This document shows positions 25,726 to 38,129 of a DNA stretch of 64,000 nucleotides, piece after piece. A model generated the notes under the pieces. That model made no database searches. It was not told the DNA's origin and saw only the letters and a list, made by a program, of their open reading frames with translations. Source of the DNA: Burkholderiaceae bacterium (GTDB lineage: Bacteria > Pseudomonadota > Gammaproteobacteria > Burkholderiales > Burkholderiaceae_E). Numbering within the stretch: the first letter of the stretch is position 1; every line of letters begins with the position of its first letter. The stretch lies in the NCBI GenBank assembly GCA_023954045.1, contig JAMLIR010000011.1, forward strand, positions 62,001 through 126,000, in the 5' to 3' direction. The translations under genes were made by a program, and so were the position numbers.

Positions 25726-26402
25726 CGCGCGCGCAACCGGTAGCCGTGCCCGTGCAGCGTCTCGATCGGGTCGAGGTCGCAGCTTGTCTCGGCGAACAGG
25801 CGTCGCGTCGCGGCCACCAGCGTGCGCAATGCTTCGCCGCGCAGCCCCTCGTCGCCCCAGATGGCGCGCTCGAGCTCTTCGCGCCCGAACACCTTGTCGG
25901 GCCGCTCGGCCAGCAGTTCGACCAGCCTGAACGGTTTCGGCGGCAGGCGAACGGGCCGGCCGTCCACGCGCACACCGCGTGCATCGCGATCGACCTCGAT
26001 CCGGCCGTGACGCAGCACGCCGGTCAGCGCGCGGCCCTGCGCCCTGCGCAGCAGCGCGTCGACGCGCACCGCCAGCTCGGCCAGCTCGAACGGCTTGACC
26101 AGGTAGTCGTCGGCCCCGGCGTCGAAGCCGGCAAGCTTGTCGGCGAGCTCGTCGCGCGCCGTGAGCATGATCACGGGCGCCTCGCCCCGCAGTTCCTCCC
26201 GGTAGCGCCGGCACCAGGTCAGGCCGTCCATCCGGGGAAGGTTCAGGTCGAGAACGACCAGCTCGGGCTTCTCGCCCGAGGCCAGTGCCAGCCCGATGAA
26301 CCCGTCGGCCGCCCAGTGGCAGTCGTGACGACGCCCGTGCAGGAAGTCGCAGAGATTGCCGCCGATCTCCGGGTCGTCCTCGATCACCAGGATTCGCGCC
26401 AC
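25722..26402 (-). CDS. OmpR/PhoB-family response regulator
   Basis: Two-domain regulator of 226 residues starting with GTG at 26402, preceded by GGAGG. The receiver domain has the acidic pocket EDD at residues 8-10, phospho-acceptor Asp52 in VLDLNLPRMDG, and the conserved lysine in YLVKPFEL near residue 103. The C-terminal winged helix ends with LDPIETLHGHGYRLRAR, the usual OmpR-type wing. It is the first gene of a regulator-kinase-(LTA synthase-like) set. It follows ybiT on the same strand 34 bases away, so read-through from purL-ybiT is possible. Confidence 0.95.
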   Translation of the reverse strand: MARILVIEDDPEIGGNLCDFLHGRRHDCHWAADGFIGLALASGEKPELVVLDLNLPRMDGLTWCRRYREELRGEAPVIMLTARDELADKLAGFDAGADDYLVKPFELAELAVRVDALLRRAQGRALTGVLRHGRIEVDRDARGVRVDGRPVRLPPKPFRLVELLAERPDKVFGREELERAIWGDEGLRGEALRTLVAATRRLFAETSCDLDPIETLHGHGYRLRAR

Positions 26403-26436
26403 GCCCCGATCCTCCGCGAGAGCCCGCTCGCCCGCC

Positions 26437-28056
<1,620 letters not shown>

Positions 28057-28060
28057 TCGA

Positions 28061-31000
28061 TCAGGCGACCCAGGCGCGGGCGTTGCGGAACAGGCGCATC
28101 CAGGGTGAGTCCTCGCCGAGCGACGCGTCGCGCCAGCTCATCTGGACCGAGCGGAAAACGCGTTCGGGATGCGGCATCAGGATCGTCGCGCGCCCGTCGG
28201 CGCTGGCGAAGCCGGTCAGGCCGGCCGGCGATCCGTTGGGGTTGGCCGGGTAGGCCTCGGCCGGCGACCCGTCATGCTCGACGAAGCGCAGCACCGCCGC
28301 GGCGTGGCGCTGCTGCTCGCCGGAGGCGAAGTCGACGCGGCCTTCGCCGTGCGCGACCACGATCGGCATCCGGCTGCCGGCCATGCCGGCGAACAGCACC
28401 GACGGCGAATCGAGCACCTCGACCATCGACAGCCGCGCCTCGTACTGCTCGGAGCGGTTGCGCAGGAACCGCGGCCAGTGCTCGGCGCCCGGGATGATCG
28501 CCTTGAGTTGCGACATCATCTGGCAGCCGTTGCACACGCCGAGGCTGAACGTGTCGGCGCGCGCGAAGAACGCCGCGAACTGCTCGGCCAGCGCCGCGTT
28601 GAACAGGATCGACTTGGCCCAGCCGCTGCCCGCGCCGAGCACGTCGCCGTACGAGAAGCCGCCGCAGGCGACCAGTCCACGGAAGTCGGCGAGCCGGTGC
28701 CGCCCCTCGGCGAGATCGGTCATGTGCACGTCGAACGCGTCGAAGCCGGCGCGATCGAAGGCGGCCGCCATCTCGGTCTGGCTGTTCACGCCCTGCTCGC
28801 GCAGGATCGCGACGCGCGGCCGCGCGCCGCGCGCGAGGAACGGCGCGGCGACGTCCTCGGACGGATCGAAGCCGAGCCGCAGGTGCAACCCGGGGTCGTC
28901 CTCGCGCGCGATGCGCTCGAACTCCTGGGCCGCGCATTCGGGGTGGTCGCGCAACGCCGCGATCCGGTAGCTGGTCTCGCTCCAGCCCTGCTGCAGCGCC
29001 GCCCGCGACCCGGCGTAGACCAGCTTCGCGTCGCGGTGGAACTCGATCGTCTCCTTCGCCTGCGGCTTGCCGATCACGTGCGAATGCTTCGACAGCCCGG
29101 CCTCGCGCAGCACGCCCAGCACGGCGTCGCGGTCGGCGGCGCGCACCTGGACGACGGCACCGAGCTCCTCGTTGAACAGCGCCTCGAGAGTGAGTTCGTT
29201 GCGCTGCACCGACACCTGCTCGGGGCGGATCTTGTAGTCGCCCCAGTCCTCCGCGTGCGGGTCGATCGTCAGCAGGTCGAGGTTGACGGCCACGCCGCAG
29301 CGTCCGGCGAAGGCCATCTCGCAGATCGTGGCGAACAGCCCGCCGTCGGACCGGTCGTGATAGGCGAGCAGCAGGCCCTCGCGGTTCAGTCGCTGGATGA
29401 CCGCGAAGAAGCGCGCGAGCGCGTCCGGGTCGTCGAGGTCGGGCGCCTCGTTGCCCACCTGCTGCGTCACCTGCGCGAGCGCCGAGCCGCCGAGCCGCCG
29501 GCGGCCCAACCCGAGGTCCACGAGGATCAGCACCGAGTCGACGCCGCGAACGAGTTGCGGCGTGAGCACGCGGCGCGCGTCGGCGACCGGCGCGAACGCG
29601 GTGACGACGAGAGAGGTCGGCGCAAGAACGGCCTTGTCGAGCGTCGTCTCGGCGAGCCGGCCCTGGACGCGCTCCTGCCAGACCGTGCGCATCGACAGCG
29701 AATCCTTGCCGACGGGAATCGACAGGCCGAGCTGCCGGCACAGCGTCGCGCAGGCGTCGACCGCATCGAACAGGTCAGCGTCCTCGGCCGGGTCGCCGCA
29801 GGCCGCCATCCAGTTGGCCGACAGCTTGATGGTGTCGATCGAATCGATCGGGGCGCCGGCCAGGTTGGTCACCGCCTCGGCCACGGCCATCCGCGACGCC
29901 GCGCGCGGGTCGATCACCGCGAGCGGCGTGCGCTCACCCATCGACAGCGCGTCGCCGCGGTATCCCGCGAAGTCGACGAGGCCCACGGCGCAGTCGGCCA
30001 CCGGTACCTGCCACGGCCCGACCATCTGGTCGCGTGCGCTCAGGCCGCCGACCGTGCGGTCGCCGATCGTGATCAGGAACGACTTGCTCGCGACCGCAGG
30101 AAGCCGCAGCACGCGCCCGGCGACATCGGCCACGTCGAGGTCGGCCACGTCGACCGGCGGCAGCGCGCGCGCGCGGCGCCGTCCCTCGCGGTGCATCCGC
30201 GGCGGCTTGCCCAGCAGCACCTCGATCGGCATGTCGACGGGACGCAACGGCTTGCCGTCCGGGTCGACGGCCTCGACGACGAGCTGCTGGTCGTCCGACA
30301 CCGTTCCGACGATCGCGTACGGGCAGCGCTCGCGGCGGCACAGCGCGTCGAAGGTCGGCAGCGATTCAGCCGCGATCGCCAGCACGTAGCGCTCCTGCGA
30401 CTCGTTGCACCAGATCTCGGCCGGCGACAGCCCGGAGGCCTCCAGCGGCACCCTCGAGAGGTCGAAGCGGCCCGAGCGACCCGCGCCGTGGACCAGCTCG
30501 GGGAACGCGTTGGACAGCCCGCCCGCGCCGACGTCGTGGATCGAGCGCACCGGATTGGCTTCCTGCATCGCCCAGCAGCGGTCGAGCACCTCCTGCGCAC
30601 GACGCTGCATCTCGGGATTGCCGCGCTGGACCGAGTCGAAGTCGAGCTCGGCGGCATTGGTACCCGCTCCCATGCTCGAGGCGGCGCCGCCGCCGACCCC
30701 GATGCGCATCCCGGGCCCACCGAGCTGGATCAGCAGCGTGCCCGGAGGAAGGTCGAGCTTCGCGGTGTGCGCGGCGTCGACGCTGCCGACGCCGCCGGCG
30801 ATCATGATCGGCTTGTGGTAGCCACGCACCAATCCCGCGACGTTCTGCTCGTAGGTGCGGAAGTAGCCGAGCAGGTTCGGCCGGCCGAACTCGTTGTTGA
30901 ACGCGGCGCCGCCGATCGGCCCCTCGATCATGATCTGCAGCGGCGAGGCAATCCGCGACGGCATCCCGTACGGCTGCGCATCGGCCGCCGGATCGACCGG

Positions 31001-32107
31001 CGCGGCGACGTCGCGGGCGTTCTCCCACGGCTGCTCGAAGCCCTCGATGCGCAGGTTCGAGACGGTGAAGCCGGTCAGGCCGAAGCGCGGCCTGGCGCCA
31101 CGCCCGGTGGCACCCTCGTCGCGGATCTCGCCGCCGGCGCCGGTCGCGGCCCCGGGAAACGGCGAGATCGCCGTCGGGTGGTTGTGCGTCTCGACCTTGA
31201 GCAGGGCGTGCGTGAGCCGGTCGCCGGCGCGATAGACGCTGTCGCCGTCCAGCCTCGGGTGAAAGCGCTGCGCCGCGCCGCCCTCGAGGATCGCCGCATT
31301 GTCGGCGTAGGCGACGATCGTTCCGGCAGGATGCGCCGCATGAGTGGTGCGGATCATCCCGAACAGGGTTTCGTCGCGCCGTTCGTCGTCGATCGTCCAG
31401 CTGGCGTTGAAGATCTTGTGCCGGCAATGCTCGGAGTTGGCCTGCGCGAACATCATCAACTCGACGTCGGTCGGGTCGCGGCCGGAGCGCAGGAACGCGT
31501 CGAGCAGGTAGTCGACCTCGTCGTCCGAAAGTGCCAGGCCCAGCTCCCGGTTCGCCGACTCGAGCGCGGCGCGCCCGTCGCGGCTCACCGGGACGTGCTG
31601 CATCGGCTTGCCGGGCAGCGACGCGAAGATCGCCGCCGGGTCCGGCGGCTCGAGCAGCGCCGTCTCGGTCATCCGGTCGTGCAGCGGGCCTGCGAGAGCG
31701 CCCAGCGCCTCCGATTCGAGCTGCGCGCGCCCCACCAGCCCGGCAAGCAGGCCACTGCGCGCCTCGACGCGGAACTCGACGCCGCGCTCGATGCGGCGCA
31801 CCCCGGCCATCCCGCAGCTGTGGGCGATGTCGGTCGCCTTGCTGGCCCACGGCGAAACCGTTCCGATCCGCGGCACGACCCAGATCGGCTGTCCGGCCGC
31901 GGGCGGCGCCCCGTCGGCGACTTCGAGCAGCGCGGCGAGCCGCGCCTGCTCGTCGGGCGACAGCGGCTTGTCGCTCCAGACCGCGTAGACGAAGCGCGCT
32001 GCGAGCCCGACCGCGCGCACGTCGATGCGTCGCAGTTGCTCGAGCAGGCGCCCAAGGCGGAACTCGGACAGCGCGGGCTGTCCAGCAAGCATCAGGTACG
32101 CGGGCAT
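28061..32107 (-). CDS. purL: Phosphoribosylformylglycinamidine synthase (large, single-chain type)
   Basis: Fourth step of purine synthesis: converts FGAR, glutamine and ATP to FGAM. The 1348-residue chain has the proteobacterial arrangement: N-terminal PurS-like domain, two AIR-synthase-like halves ([53 protein letters not shown]), and a C-terminal glutaminase domain with the nucleophile cysteine in [11 protein letters not shown] and a downstream PHPER. Start at 32107 is chosen because [14 protein letters not shown] matches family N-termini and because a TATAAT at 32175-32180 would place the transcript start inside any longer frame. ybiT follows after four bases. Confidence 0.97.
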   Translation of the reverse strand: MPAYLMLAGQPALSEFRLGRLLEQLRRIDVRAVGLAARFVYAVWSDKPLSPDEQARLAALLEVADGAPPAAGQPIWVVPRIGTVSPWASKATDIAHSCGMAGVRRIERGVEFRVEARSGLLAGLVGRAQLESEALGALAGPLHDRMTETALLEPPDPAAIFASLPGKPMQHVPVSRDGRAALESANRELGLALSDDEVDYLLDAFLRSGRDPTDVELMMFAQANSEHCRHKIFNASWTIDDERRDETLFGMIRTTHAAHPAGTIVAYADNAAILEGGAAQRFHPRLDGDSVYRAGDRLTHALLKVETHNHPTAISPFPGAATGAGGEIRDEGATGRGARPRFGLTGFTVSNLRIEGFEQPWENARDVAAPVDPAADAQPYGMPSRIASPLQIMIEGPIGGAAFNNEFGRPNLLGYFRTYEQNVAGLVRGYHKPIMIAGGVGSVDAAHTAKLDLPPGTLLIQLGGPGMRIGVGGGAASSMGAGTNAAELDFDSVQRGNPEMQRRAQEVLDRCWAMQEANPVRSIHDVGAGGLSNAFPELVHGAGRSGRFDLSRVPLEASGLSPAEIWCNESQERYVLAIAAESLPTFDALCRRERCPYAIVGTVSDDQQLVVEAVDPDGKPLRPVDMPIEVLLGKPPRMHREGRRRARALPPVDVADLDVADVAGRVLRLPAVASKSFLITIGDRTVGGLSARDQMVGPWQVPVADCAVGLVDFAGYRGDALSMGERTPLAVIDPRAASRMAVAEAVTNLAGAPIDSIDTIKLSANWMAACGDPAEDADLFDAVDACATLCRQLGLSIPVGKDSLSMRTVWQERVQGRLAETTLDKAVLAPTSLVVTAFAPVADARRVLTPQLVRGVDSVLILVDLGLGRRRLGGSALAQVTQQVGNEAPDLDDPDALARFFAVIQRLNREGLLLAYHDRSDGGLFATICEMAFAGRCGVAVNLDLLTIDPHAEDWGDYKIRPEQVSVQRNELTLEALFNEELGAVVQVRAADRDAVLGVLREAGLSKHSHVIGKPQAKETIEFHRDAKLVYAGSRAALQQGWSETSYRIAALRDHPECAAQEFERIAREDDPGLHLRLGFDPSEDVAAPFLARGARPRVAILREQGVNSQTEMAAAFDRAGFDAFDVHMTDLAEGRHRLADFRGLVACGGFSYGDVLGAGSGWAKSILFNAALAEQFAAFFARADTFSLGVCNGCQMMSQLKAIIPGAEHWPRFLRNRSEQYEARLSMVEVLDSPSVLFAGMAGSRMPIVVAHGEGRVDFASGEQQRHAAAVLRFVEHDGSPAEAYPANPNGSPAGLTGFASADGRATILMPHPERVFRSVQMSWRDASLGEDSPWMRLFRNARAWVA

Positions 32108-32174
32108 GGGGCGGTCGCGGTGTGGGTGACGCGCACGGCGCGATGGGCGGCCGCACGCGCTGGTAGAACCCGTC

Positions 32175-32180
32175 ATTATA
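32175..32180 (-). promoter_or_regulatory. Consensus -10 TATAAT upstream of purL
   Basis: A perfect TATAAT on the minus strand 67 bases before the purL start codon; predicted transcription start near 32168 gives a leader of about 60 bases. No good -35 is seen at 16-18 bases in the GC-rich sequence upstream. No PurR-type palindrome was recognised. Confidence 0.5.
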
Positions 32181-32227
32181 AGGCGAGGGGCACTCGCGGC
32201 GCGGCCGCGGCGCCCGGCGAGCCCCGT

Positions 32228-35200
32228 TCAGGGCGCGCCGAAGCCGCCGCCTCCCGGCGTCTCGACGACGAAGACGTCGCCGGCCGCGAGCTCGGCGCGA
32301 TCGGCGTGGCGCAGGCGCTCGACACGACCGTCGGCGCGCACCACGTAGTCGGCACCCGGCGCGCCCGGCCGCCCTCCGGCGGCGCCGAACGCCGGATGGA
32401 CCCGCCCGTTGGCGAGGATCGACGCGGTCATCGGCTCGAGGAAGCGGATGCGCCGGATCCCGCCATCGCCGCCGCGCCACCGCCCGGCGCCGCCGGAGCC
32501 TGCGCGGATCTCGTAGCTGTCGAGCCGCACCGGGAAGCGAAGCTCCAGGATCTCGGGGTCGGTCAGCCGCGAATTGGTCATGTGCGTCTGCACCAGCGCG
32601 GTGCCGTCGAAGCCACCGACCAGCCGGCCGTCCGCGTCGAAGCGCCCGCCCGCGCCGGAGCCGCCCGAGATCGTCTCGTAGTACTGGTAGCGCGTGTTGC
32701 CGAAGGTGAAGTTGCTCATCGTCGGCGCGCCCGACGCCATGACGCCCAGCGCGCCGTAAAGGCAGTTGGTGATGCACTGCGAGGTCTCGACGTTGCCCGC
32801 GACCACCGCCGCGGGATAGCGCGGGTTCAGCATCGACCCTTCCGGAACGACGACCTCGAGCGGCTTCAGGCAGCCGGCGTTCATCGGGATCTCGTCGTCG
32901 ACCAGCGTGCGGAACACGTAGAGGACGGCGGCCATCGTCACCGCGTGCGGCGCGTTGAAATTGTTCGGCTGCTGCGCCGAAGTGCCGCCGAAGTCGATCC
33001 GCGCCGATCGGCGCTCCCGGTCGACGGTGATCCGCACGCGGATCACCGCGCCGTTGTCCAGCGACATCTCGAACGCGCCGTCCTTCAGCGCCCCGATGAC
33101 CCGCCGCACCGACGCCTCGGCGTTGTCCTGCACGTGCTTCATGTAGGCGCGCACCACGTCGAGCCCGAAGTGCTGCACCATCTTCAGCAGCTCCTCGCGC
33201 CCCTTCTCGTTGGCCGCGACCTGCGCGCGCAGGTCCGCCAGGTTCTGGTCGGGATTGCGCGCCGGGTGGCGCGCCGACGCGAGCGCCTCGCGCATCCCGG
33301 CCTCGCGCAGGCGGCCGGCTCGCACCAGCGGGAAATCCGTCAGCAGCACGCCCTCCTCCTCGATGTGCGCGCTGCCCGGCGGCATCGAGCCCGGCGTCGT
33401 GCCGCCGATGTCGGCGTGATGGCCGCGCGAGCCCACGTAGAACAGGATCTCGCTGCCCTTGGCGTCGAAGACCGGCGTGATCACCGTGACGTCGGGCAGG
33501 TGCGTGCCCCCGGCGTAGGGGTCGTTCAGCACGTAGACGTCGCCCGGCTCGAGCGGCGCCGCGCCGCGCGCGCGCGCCTGCGCGCCAGCGTGCGCGTCGA
33601 TGATCGCGCGCACGCTCGCGCCCATCGAGCCCAGGTGCACCGGCATGTGCGGCGCGTTGGCCACCAGGTTGCCTTCGCTGTCGAACACCGCGCAGGAGAA
33701 GTCGAGCCGCTCCTTGATGTTGACCGAGTGCGCGGTGTTCTGCAGCCGGTAGCCCATCTGCTCGGCGATCGACATGAACAGGTTGTTGAAGATCTCGAGC
33801 ATCACCGGGTCGGCCTCGGTGCCGACCGCCACGCGCCGCGGCCGCGGCAGGTGTCGCTCGAGCACGAGGTCGCCGCGCGCCGTCATCTGCGCGCGCCAGC
33901 CCGGCTCGACCACCGTCGTCGCGGTCGCCTCGGCGATCACCGCCGGCCCGTCGACCGTATCGCCGGCGATCATCGCCTCGCGCCGGTACAGCGGCGTCTC
34001 GTGCCAGGCCCCCTGCGAGAACACCCGCACCTGCGCCTGCGCCTCGAGCGGGCCGTCGCGCCGAGCGAGCGGCGCGAGCGCTGCGCCCTGCCCCGACGCG
34101 CCGAGCGCCTCGACCACCGCGGACTCGATCACCAGCGGCCGCTCGGGCATCAGGAACGCGAAGCGCTGCCGGTACGCCGCCTCGAAGTGCTCGCGCATCG
34201 CGGGCTCGTCGCCGGCGTCGACCGGCAGCGCGGTGTCGGTGCCTTCGTAGCGCAGGTGCAGCCGCCGGCGCACCCTCAGCGACTGCGCGCCCTCGCCCTG
34301 CGCGAGGAGTTCGCGTCGTGCCTGCGCCTCGAGCTCGGAGAGCGCGCGCTGCGCCTCGGCGATGCCGGTCGAGTCGAGCCGGCGCTCGATCGACCGCTCG
34401 CGAATCGCGACCTGTTCGGCCAGCCCCATCCCGTAGGCCGAGAGCACCCCGGCGAGCGGATGCGCGAGCACGCGCGGCATCGCCAGCGCGTCGGCCACGC
34501 CGCACGCGTGCTGCCCGCCGGCGCCGCCGAAGGTGGTCAACGTGTAGCGGGTCACGTCGTAGCCCCGCTGCACCGAGATCTTCTTGATCGCGTTGGCCAT
34601 GTTGGCGATCGCGATGTCGACGAACCCCTGGGCCACTTCCTCGGGCGTCATCGCGCGGCCGGTCTCGGCGCCGATGCGCGCCGCGAGCGCGGCGAAGCGC
34701 TCGCGCACGACGTCGGCGTCGAGCGGCGCGTCGCCGTCCGGGCCGAATACGGCCGGGAAGAACGCCGGCTGCAGCTTGCCGAGCATCACGTTGGCGTCGG
34801 TCACCGTCAGCGGCCCGCCGCGCCGGTAGCAGGCCGGCCCGGGGTCGGCCCCGGCCGAGTCGGGGCCGACCCGCATCCGCGCGCCGTCGAAGTGCAGGAT
34901 CGAGCCGCCGCCGGCGGCCACCGTGTGGATGCTCATCATCGGGGCGCGCATCCGGACGCCGGCGACCAGCGTCTCGAACTCGCGCTCGAACTCGCCGGCG
35001 TAGTGCGAGACGTCGGTCGAGGTGCCGCCCATGTCGAACCCGATCACGCTGTCGAAGCCGGCCGCTGCGCTCACGCGCGCCATGCCGACGATGCCGCCCG
35101 CCGGGCCCGAGAGGATCGAGTCCTTGCCCTGGAACGCGTGCGCGTCGGTCAGGCCGCCGTTGGACTGCATGAACTGAAGCCGCACGCCTTGCATCGCCGC

Positions 35201-35878
35201 CGCGACCCGCTCGACGTAGCGGCGCAGCACCGGCGACAGGTACGCGTCGACCACGGTCGTGTCCCCGCGGGGGACGAAGCGCACCAGCGGCGAGACCCGG
35301 TGCGAGACCGAGACCTGCGCGAAGCCGATCTCGCGGGCGATCGCGGCCACGCGCGCCTCGTGGGCACCGTGCCGGTAGCCGTGCATCAGCACGATCGCGA
35401 CCGCGCGCAGCCCGGCGTCGAAGGCGCGCTGCAGCGACGCGCGCGTCGACACCTCGTCGAGCGGGCGCACGACGCCGCCGTCGGCGGCGAGCCGCTCGTC
35501 GATCTCGATCACCTCACGGTACAACAGCTCGGGCAGCACGACCTGCCGCTCGAACAGCTTCGGGCGGTTCTGGTAGGCGATGCGCAGTGCGTCGCGAAAG
35601 CCCCGCGTGACCGCCAGCACCAGCGGCTCGCCCTTGCGCTCGAGCAGCGCGTTGGTCGCCACCGTGGTGCCCATCTTCACCACTTCGACGCGCGCCGCGT
35701 CGATCGGCTCGCCGGGCGCGAGGCCGAGCAGCCGGCGGATTCCCTCGACCGCTGCGTCGTCGTAGCGCCCCGGGTTCTCCGAGAGCAGCTTGGCCGTCGC
35801 CAACGTGCCGTCGGGGCGGCGCGCGACGACGTCGGTGAACGTGCCGCCGCGATCGATCCAGAATTGCCAGGCGTTCAT
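32228..35878 (-). CDS. 5-oxoprolinase/hydantoinase, fused HyuA-HyuB type
   Basis: Single chain of 1216 residues joining both halves of the ATP-dependent oxoprolinase/hydantoinase family. The N-terminal HyuA-like part has the actin-fold phosphate loop [15 protein letters not shown] near residue 9 and a second loop [14 protein letters not shown] near 280. The HyuB-like part starts near residue 700 ([20 protein letters not shown]) and contains [19 protein letters not shown] and [19 protein letters not shown]. Family members open 5-oxoproline, hydantoins or related lactams with ATP. It follows a winged-helix regulator by 25 bases and is divergent from a DctPQM transporter, suggesting uptake and hydrolysis of a common substrate, which may be 5-oxoproline or another cyclic imide. 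Confidence 0.9.
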   Translation of the reverse strand: MNAWQFWIDRGGTFTDVVARRPDGTLATAKLLSENPGRYDDAAVEGIRRLLGLAPGEPIDAARVEVVKMGTTVATNALLERKGEPLVLAVTRGFRDALRIAYQNRPKLFERQVVLPELLYREVIEIDERLAADGGVVRPLDEVSTRASLQRAFDAGLRAVAIVLMHGYRHGAHEARVAAIAREIGFAQVSVSHRVSPLVRFVPRGDTTVVDAYLSPVLRRYVERVAAAMQGVRLQFMQSNGGLTDAHAFQGKDSILSGPAGGIVGMARVSAAAGFDSVIGFDMGGTSTDVSHYAGEFEREFETLVAGVRMRAPMMSIHTVAAGGGSILHFDGARMRVGPDSAGADPGPACYRRGGPLTVTDANVMLGKLQPAFFPAVFGPDGDAPLDADVVRERFAALAARIGAETGRAMTPEEVAQGFVDIAIANMANAIKKISVQRGYDVTRYTLTTFGGAGGQHACGVADALAMPRVLAHPLAGVLSAYGMGLAEQVAIRERSIERRLDSTGIAEAQRALSELEAQARRELLAQGEGAQSLRVRRRLHLRYEGTDTALPVDAGDEPAMREHFEAAYRQRFAFLMPERPLVIESAVVEALGASGQGAALAPLARRDGPLEAQAQVRVFSQGAWHETPLYRREAMIAGDTVDGPAVIAEATATTVVEPGWRAQMTARGDLVLERHLPRPRRVAVGTEADPVMLEIFNNLFMSIAEQMGYRLQNTAHSVNIKERLDFSCAVFDSEGNLVANAPHMPVHLGSMGASVRAIIDAHAGAQARARGAAPLEPGDVYVLNDPYAGGTHLPDVTVITPVFDAKGSEILFYVGSRGHHADIGGTTPGSMPPGSAHIEEEGVLLTDFPLVRAGRLREAGMREALASARHPARNPDQNLADLRAQVAANEKGREELLKMVQHFGLDVVRAYMKHVQDNAEASVRRVIGALKDGAFEMSLDNGAVIRVRITVDRERRSARIDFGGTSAQQPNNFNAPHAVTMAAVLYVFRTLVDDEIPMNAGCLKPLEVVVPEGSMLNPRYPAAVVAGNVETSQCITNCLYGALGVMASGAPTMSNFTFGNTRYQYYETISGGSGAGGRFDADGRLVGGFDGTALVQTHMTNSRLTDPEILELRFPVRLDSYEIRAGSGGAGRWRGGDGGIRRIRFLEPMTASILANGRVHPAFGAAGGRPGAPGADYVVRADGRVERLRHADRAELAAGDVFVVETPGGGGFGAP

Positions 35879-35903
35879 CGGAAGCCCTCCCGGACCGCGG
35901 CGG

Positions 35904-36509
35904 TCACAGCGATGCCGCGGCGCGCGCGGCCTGGTCGTAGAGGCCGGACAGCGTGCGCAGCATCCGGGCCAGATGCGCGAGATCGGAGCGGCCGTCGCGG
36001 CCGGGACCGGCCTCGCGCGCCGCGGCGCCCGGCGGGCTGCCGAGCCGGTCGGGCACGCTGGCGACCAGGCAGCGATCGCGCACCTCGCGATAGCGCGCGA
36101 CCAGCGCCGCGCCGGCCGGCGTCGTCGAGTGGAATACCTCCTTGCCGATTTTCTCGCCGCGCACCAGGCCGAGGCTGCCGAGCTTGCGCAGCGCGTAGGC
36201 CACGACGTGCGCGTCCTCGTAGTTCAGCGTGAAGCAGATGTCGGCGAGCTTCTTGCCTTTCCCGCGGTGATGGACGTGATGCAGGACGAGAACGTCCGTG
36301 ATCGTCAGGTCGGGCATGCCGGCCGCCGCCATGCAGCGCACGGCCCAGCGGTCGAACGCGTGCGTCGCGACGATCAGCCCGAATTCGAACTCCGACAATT
36401 CTCCCCAGTCGCCGTCGGCGAGGTGCGCCGAGGACAGGATGCGCAGCGGCGCCTCGGGCGGGGGCACGATCGCGGCGCCGGACCGCGCGGCGCGGCGTCG
36501 GGTGGCCAT
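35904..36509 (-). CDS. Winged-helix (MarR-like) transcriptional regulator
   Basis: DNA-binding protein of 201 residues. The central region [39 protein letters not shown]...[32 protein letters not shown] follows the MarR winged-helix plan: recognition helix, then a beta wing, then a helix used for dimerisation. The ATG at 36509 is chosen because GGAG lies six bases upstream; ATG 36515 and GTG 36530 are in frame but badly placed. It is the first gene before the oxoprolinase and is divergent from the TRAP transporter, with paired GAAACGTT repeats between them, so it very probably controls both. Confidence 0.82.
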   Translation of the reverse strand: MATRRRAARSGAAIVPPPEAPLRILSSAHLADGDWGELSEFEFGLIVATHAFDRWAVRCMAAAGMPDLTITDVLVLHHVHHRGKGKKLADICFTLNYEDAHVVAYALRKLGSLGLVRGEKIGKEVFHSTTPAGAALVARYREVRDRCLVASVPDRLGSPPGAAAREAGPGRDGRSDLAHLARMLRTLSGLYDQAARAAASL

Positions 36510-36518
36510 ACACATCTC

Positions 36519-36538
36519 CGAAACGTTCACGAAACGTT
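36519..36538. promoter_or_regulatory. Paired CGAAACGTT operator candidate
   Basis: CGAAACGTT is repeated at 36519-36527 and 36530-36538, 11 bases start to start, that is one DNA turn. Each contains the palindromic core AACGTT. The downstream copy overlaps the -35 of the plus-strand promoter, and both lie at the predicted start of the minus-strand transcript. The likely ligand is the neighbouring winged-helix regulator. Confidence 0.55.
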
Positions 36539-36566
36539 GACAATTTATCTGTATGGCTCCTAAGCT
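36537..36566 (+). promoter_or_regulatory. Promoter candidate for the DctPQM-nnrD-pgi operon
   Basis: TTGACA (36537-36542) is a perfect -35. The -10 is weak: TAAGCT at 36561-36566 with an 18-base spacer. Predicted start near 36573 gives a leader of about 80 bases before the dctP start. The -35 overlaps the second CGAAACGTT repeat. Confidence 0.45.
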
Positions 36567-36570
36567 TCAA
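36542..36570 (-). promoter_or_regulatory. Promoter candidate for the regulator-oxoprolinase operon
   Basis: Minus strand: TTGAAG (36570-36565), 17-base spacer, TAAATT (36547-36542), each four of six. The predicted start near 36535 falls within the CGAAACGTT repeats. It overlaps the plus-strand promoter face to face, so polymerase cannot occupy both at once. Confidence 0.45.
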
Positions 36571-36651
36571 GCCCGGTTATCCTCGTCATGCGCATCCCCC
36601 GCGCGGCCGGTCCGTTCCCGCGACGAATCCCCAACGAACCACGGAGGTCCG

Positions 36652-37620
36652 ATGAAGCTCAGCCGATTCCTGCCCCTGATGCTCGCCGCCGCGGCGGGCA
36701 GCGCGCTCGCCCAGGTCAAATGGGACCTGCCGGCCGCCTACCCGGCCAACAACTTCCACACCGAGAACCTGGTGCAATTCGCCTCCGACGTCGAGAAGGC
36801 CACCGGCGGCAAGCTGAAGATCACCGTGCACGCGAACGCGTCGCTGTTCAAGGCGCCCGAGATCAAGCGTGCGGTCCAGGGCAACCAGGCGCAGATCGGC
36901 GAGATCCTGCTGTCGAACTTCGCCAACGAGCATCCGCTGTACGGCGTCGACGTGCTGCCCTTCGTCGCGACCAGCTACGCGGCCGCGCACAAGCTCGACA
37001 AGGCCGCGCGCCCGGCGCTGGACAGGCTGCTCGCTTCGCAGGGGATGAAGCTGCTGTACACGGTGGCCTGGCCGCCGCAGGGCCTGTACTCGAAGAAGCC
37101 GCTCGAGGCGGCCGGCGACCTGAAGGGCGTAAAGTTCCGCTCGTACAACCCGGCCACCGCCAAGATCGCCGAGATGTTCGGCGCGCAGCCGGTGACGATC
37201 CAGGCGGCGGAACTGTCGCAGGCGATGGCCACCGGCGCAGTCGAGTCGTTCATCACGTCGGGCTCCACCGGCTACGACACCAAGGCCTACGAGCACATCA
37301 AGTACTTCTACGACACGCAGGCCTGGCTGCCGAAGAACGCGGTGATCGTCAACCAGAAGGCGTTCGACGCGCTCGACAAGGCCACGCAGGCCGCGGTGCT
37401 CAAGGCCGCGGCAGACGCCGAGGCGCGCGGATGGAAGAGCTCCGAGGACAAGACCGCCTGGTACCTCGAGCAGCTGAAGAAGAACGGCATGCAGGTCCTG
37501 CCGCCCTCGGCGAAGATGAGCGCCGAGTTCAAGAAGGTCGGCGAGGCGCTGGTCGACGACTGGCTGAAGAAGGCCGGACCCGAGGGCAAGGCGATCCTGG
37601 ACGCCTACGGCAAGATGTGA
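36652..37620 (+). CDS. TRAP transporter substrate-binding protein, DctP family
   Basis: Periplasmic binding protein of 322 residues with the signal peptide MKLSRFLPLMLAAAAGSALA. The mature protein starts QVKWDLPAAYPANNFHTENLVQFASDVEKATGGKLKI, typical of DctP proteins, and the central SYNPATAKIAEMFGAQPVTI region carries the family arginine (in KFRSYNP) that binds the carboxylate of the ligand. GGAGG lies about six bases before the ATG at 36652. It is the first gene of a TRAP operon divergent from the oxoprolinase genes; the ligand is likely a carboxylated compound handled by that enzyme, but this is inferred from context. Confidence 0.93.
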   Translation: MKLSRFLPLMLAAAAGSALAQVKWDLPAAYPANNFHTENLVQFASDVEKATGGKLKITVHANASLFKAPEIKRAVQGNQAQIGEILLSNFANEHPLYGVDVLPFVATSYAAAHKLDKAARPALDRLLASQGMKLLYTVAWPPQGLYSKKPLEAAGDLKGVKFRSYNPATAKIAEMFGAQPVTIQAAELSQAMATGAVESFITSGSTGYDTKAYEHIKYFYDTQAWLPKNAVIVNQKAFDALDKATQAAVLKAAADAEARGWKSSEDKTAWYLEQLKKNGMQVLPPSAKMSAEFKKVGEALVDDWLKKAGPEGKAILDAYGKM

Positions 37621-38129
37621 TGCGCGCCGCGCTCGACCGCCTCTACGACGCCGCCGCGTGGATCGCGGCGGCGTTCATGGTCGGGCTGCTCGCGATGGTG
37701 CTGATCGGCATCGCCGGACGCCAGTTCGGCTTCTACCTGCCGGGCACCGACGCCTATGCCGGCTACCTGATGGCAGGGGCCGCCTTCCTTTCGCTGGCAC
37801 ACACGCTCAAGCGCAACGAACACATCCGCGTGACGCTGCTGCTGAGCCTCGCGGGGCCGCGCGGGCGGCGCGCGCTCGAGCGCTGGGCGCTCGGGGTCGC
37901 GCTGCTGCTGTCCGCGCTGCTGGCCTTCTACAGCGTGCGGCTCGCCTGGCAGTCGCACGCCTTCAACGACATCTCAACCGGCAACGACGCCACGCCGCTG
38001 TGGCTGCCGCAGCTGTCGATGGCGATCGGCTCGGTAATCCTGCTGGTCGCGTTCGTCGACGAGCTGGTGCTCGAGTTGCGCGGCCGGCGCGCGGGCGCCG
38101 AAGCGGGCGGGATGCAGCACGTCGAATGA
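37620..38129 (+). CDS. TRAP transporter small permease, DctQ family
   Basis: Membrane subunit of 169 residues with four hydrophobic helices, as expected for DctQ. Recognisable features are the GRQFGFYLPGTDAYAGYLMAGAAFLSLAHTLKRNEHIRV segment, with the conserved aspartate/alanine and the HIRV motif before the second pair of helices. It partners the large permease to form the ion-coupled importer. Its ATG shares one base with the dctP stop (TGATG), and its stop overlaps the next start as ATGA, so translation of the three transporter genes is coupled. Confidence 0.92.
   Translation: MRAALDRLYDAAAWIAAAFMVGLLAMVLIGIAGRQFGFYLPGTDAYAGYLMAGAAFLSLAHTLKRNEHIRVTLLLSLAGPRGRRALERWALGVALLLSALLAFYSVRLAWQSHAFNDISTGNDATPLWLPQLSMAIGSVILLVAFVDELVLELRGRRAGAEAGGMQHVE

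Noticed and set aside
28169-36232. A 2687-codon plus-strand open frame and other very long frames opposite purL and the oxoprolinase
   Set aside because: It is antisense to well-supported genes, is dominated by Arg, Gly, Ala, Val and Asp from GC-rich codon positions, and shows no domain or start signal. Such shadow frames are expected at about 70% GC.
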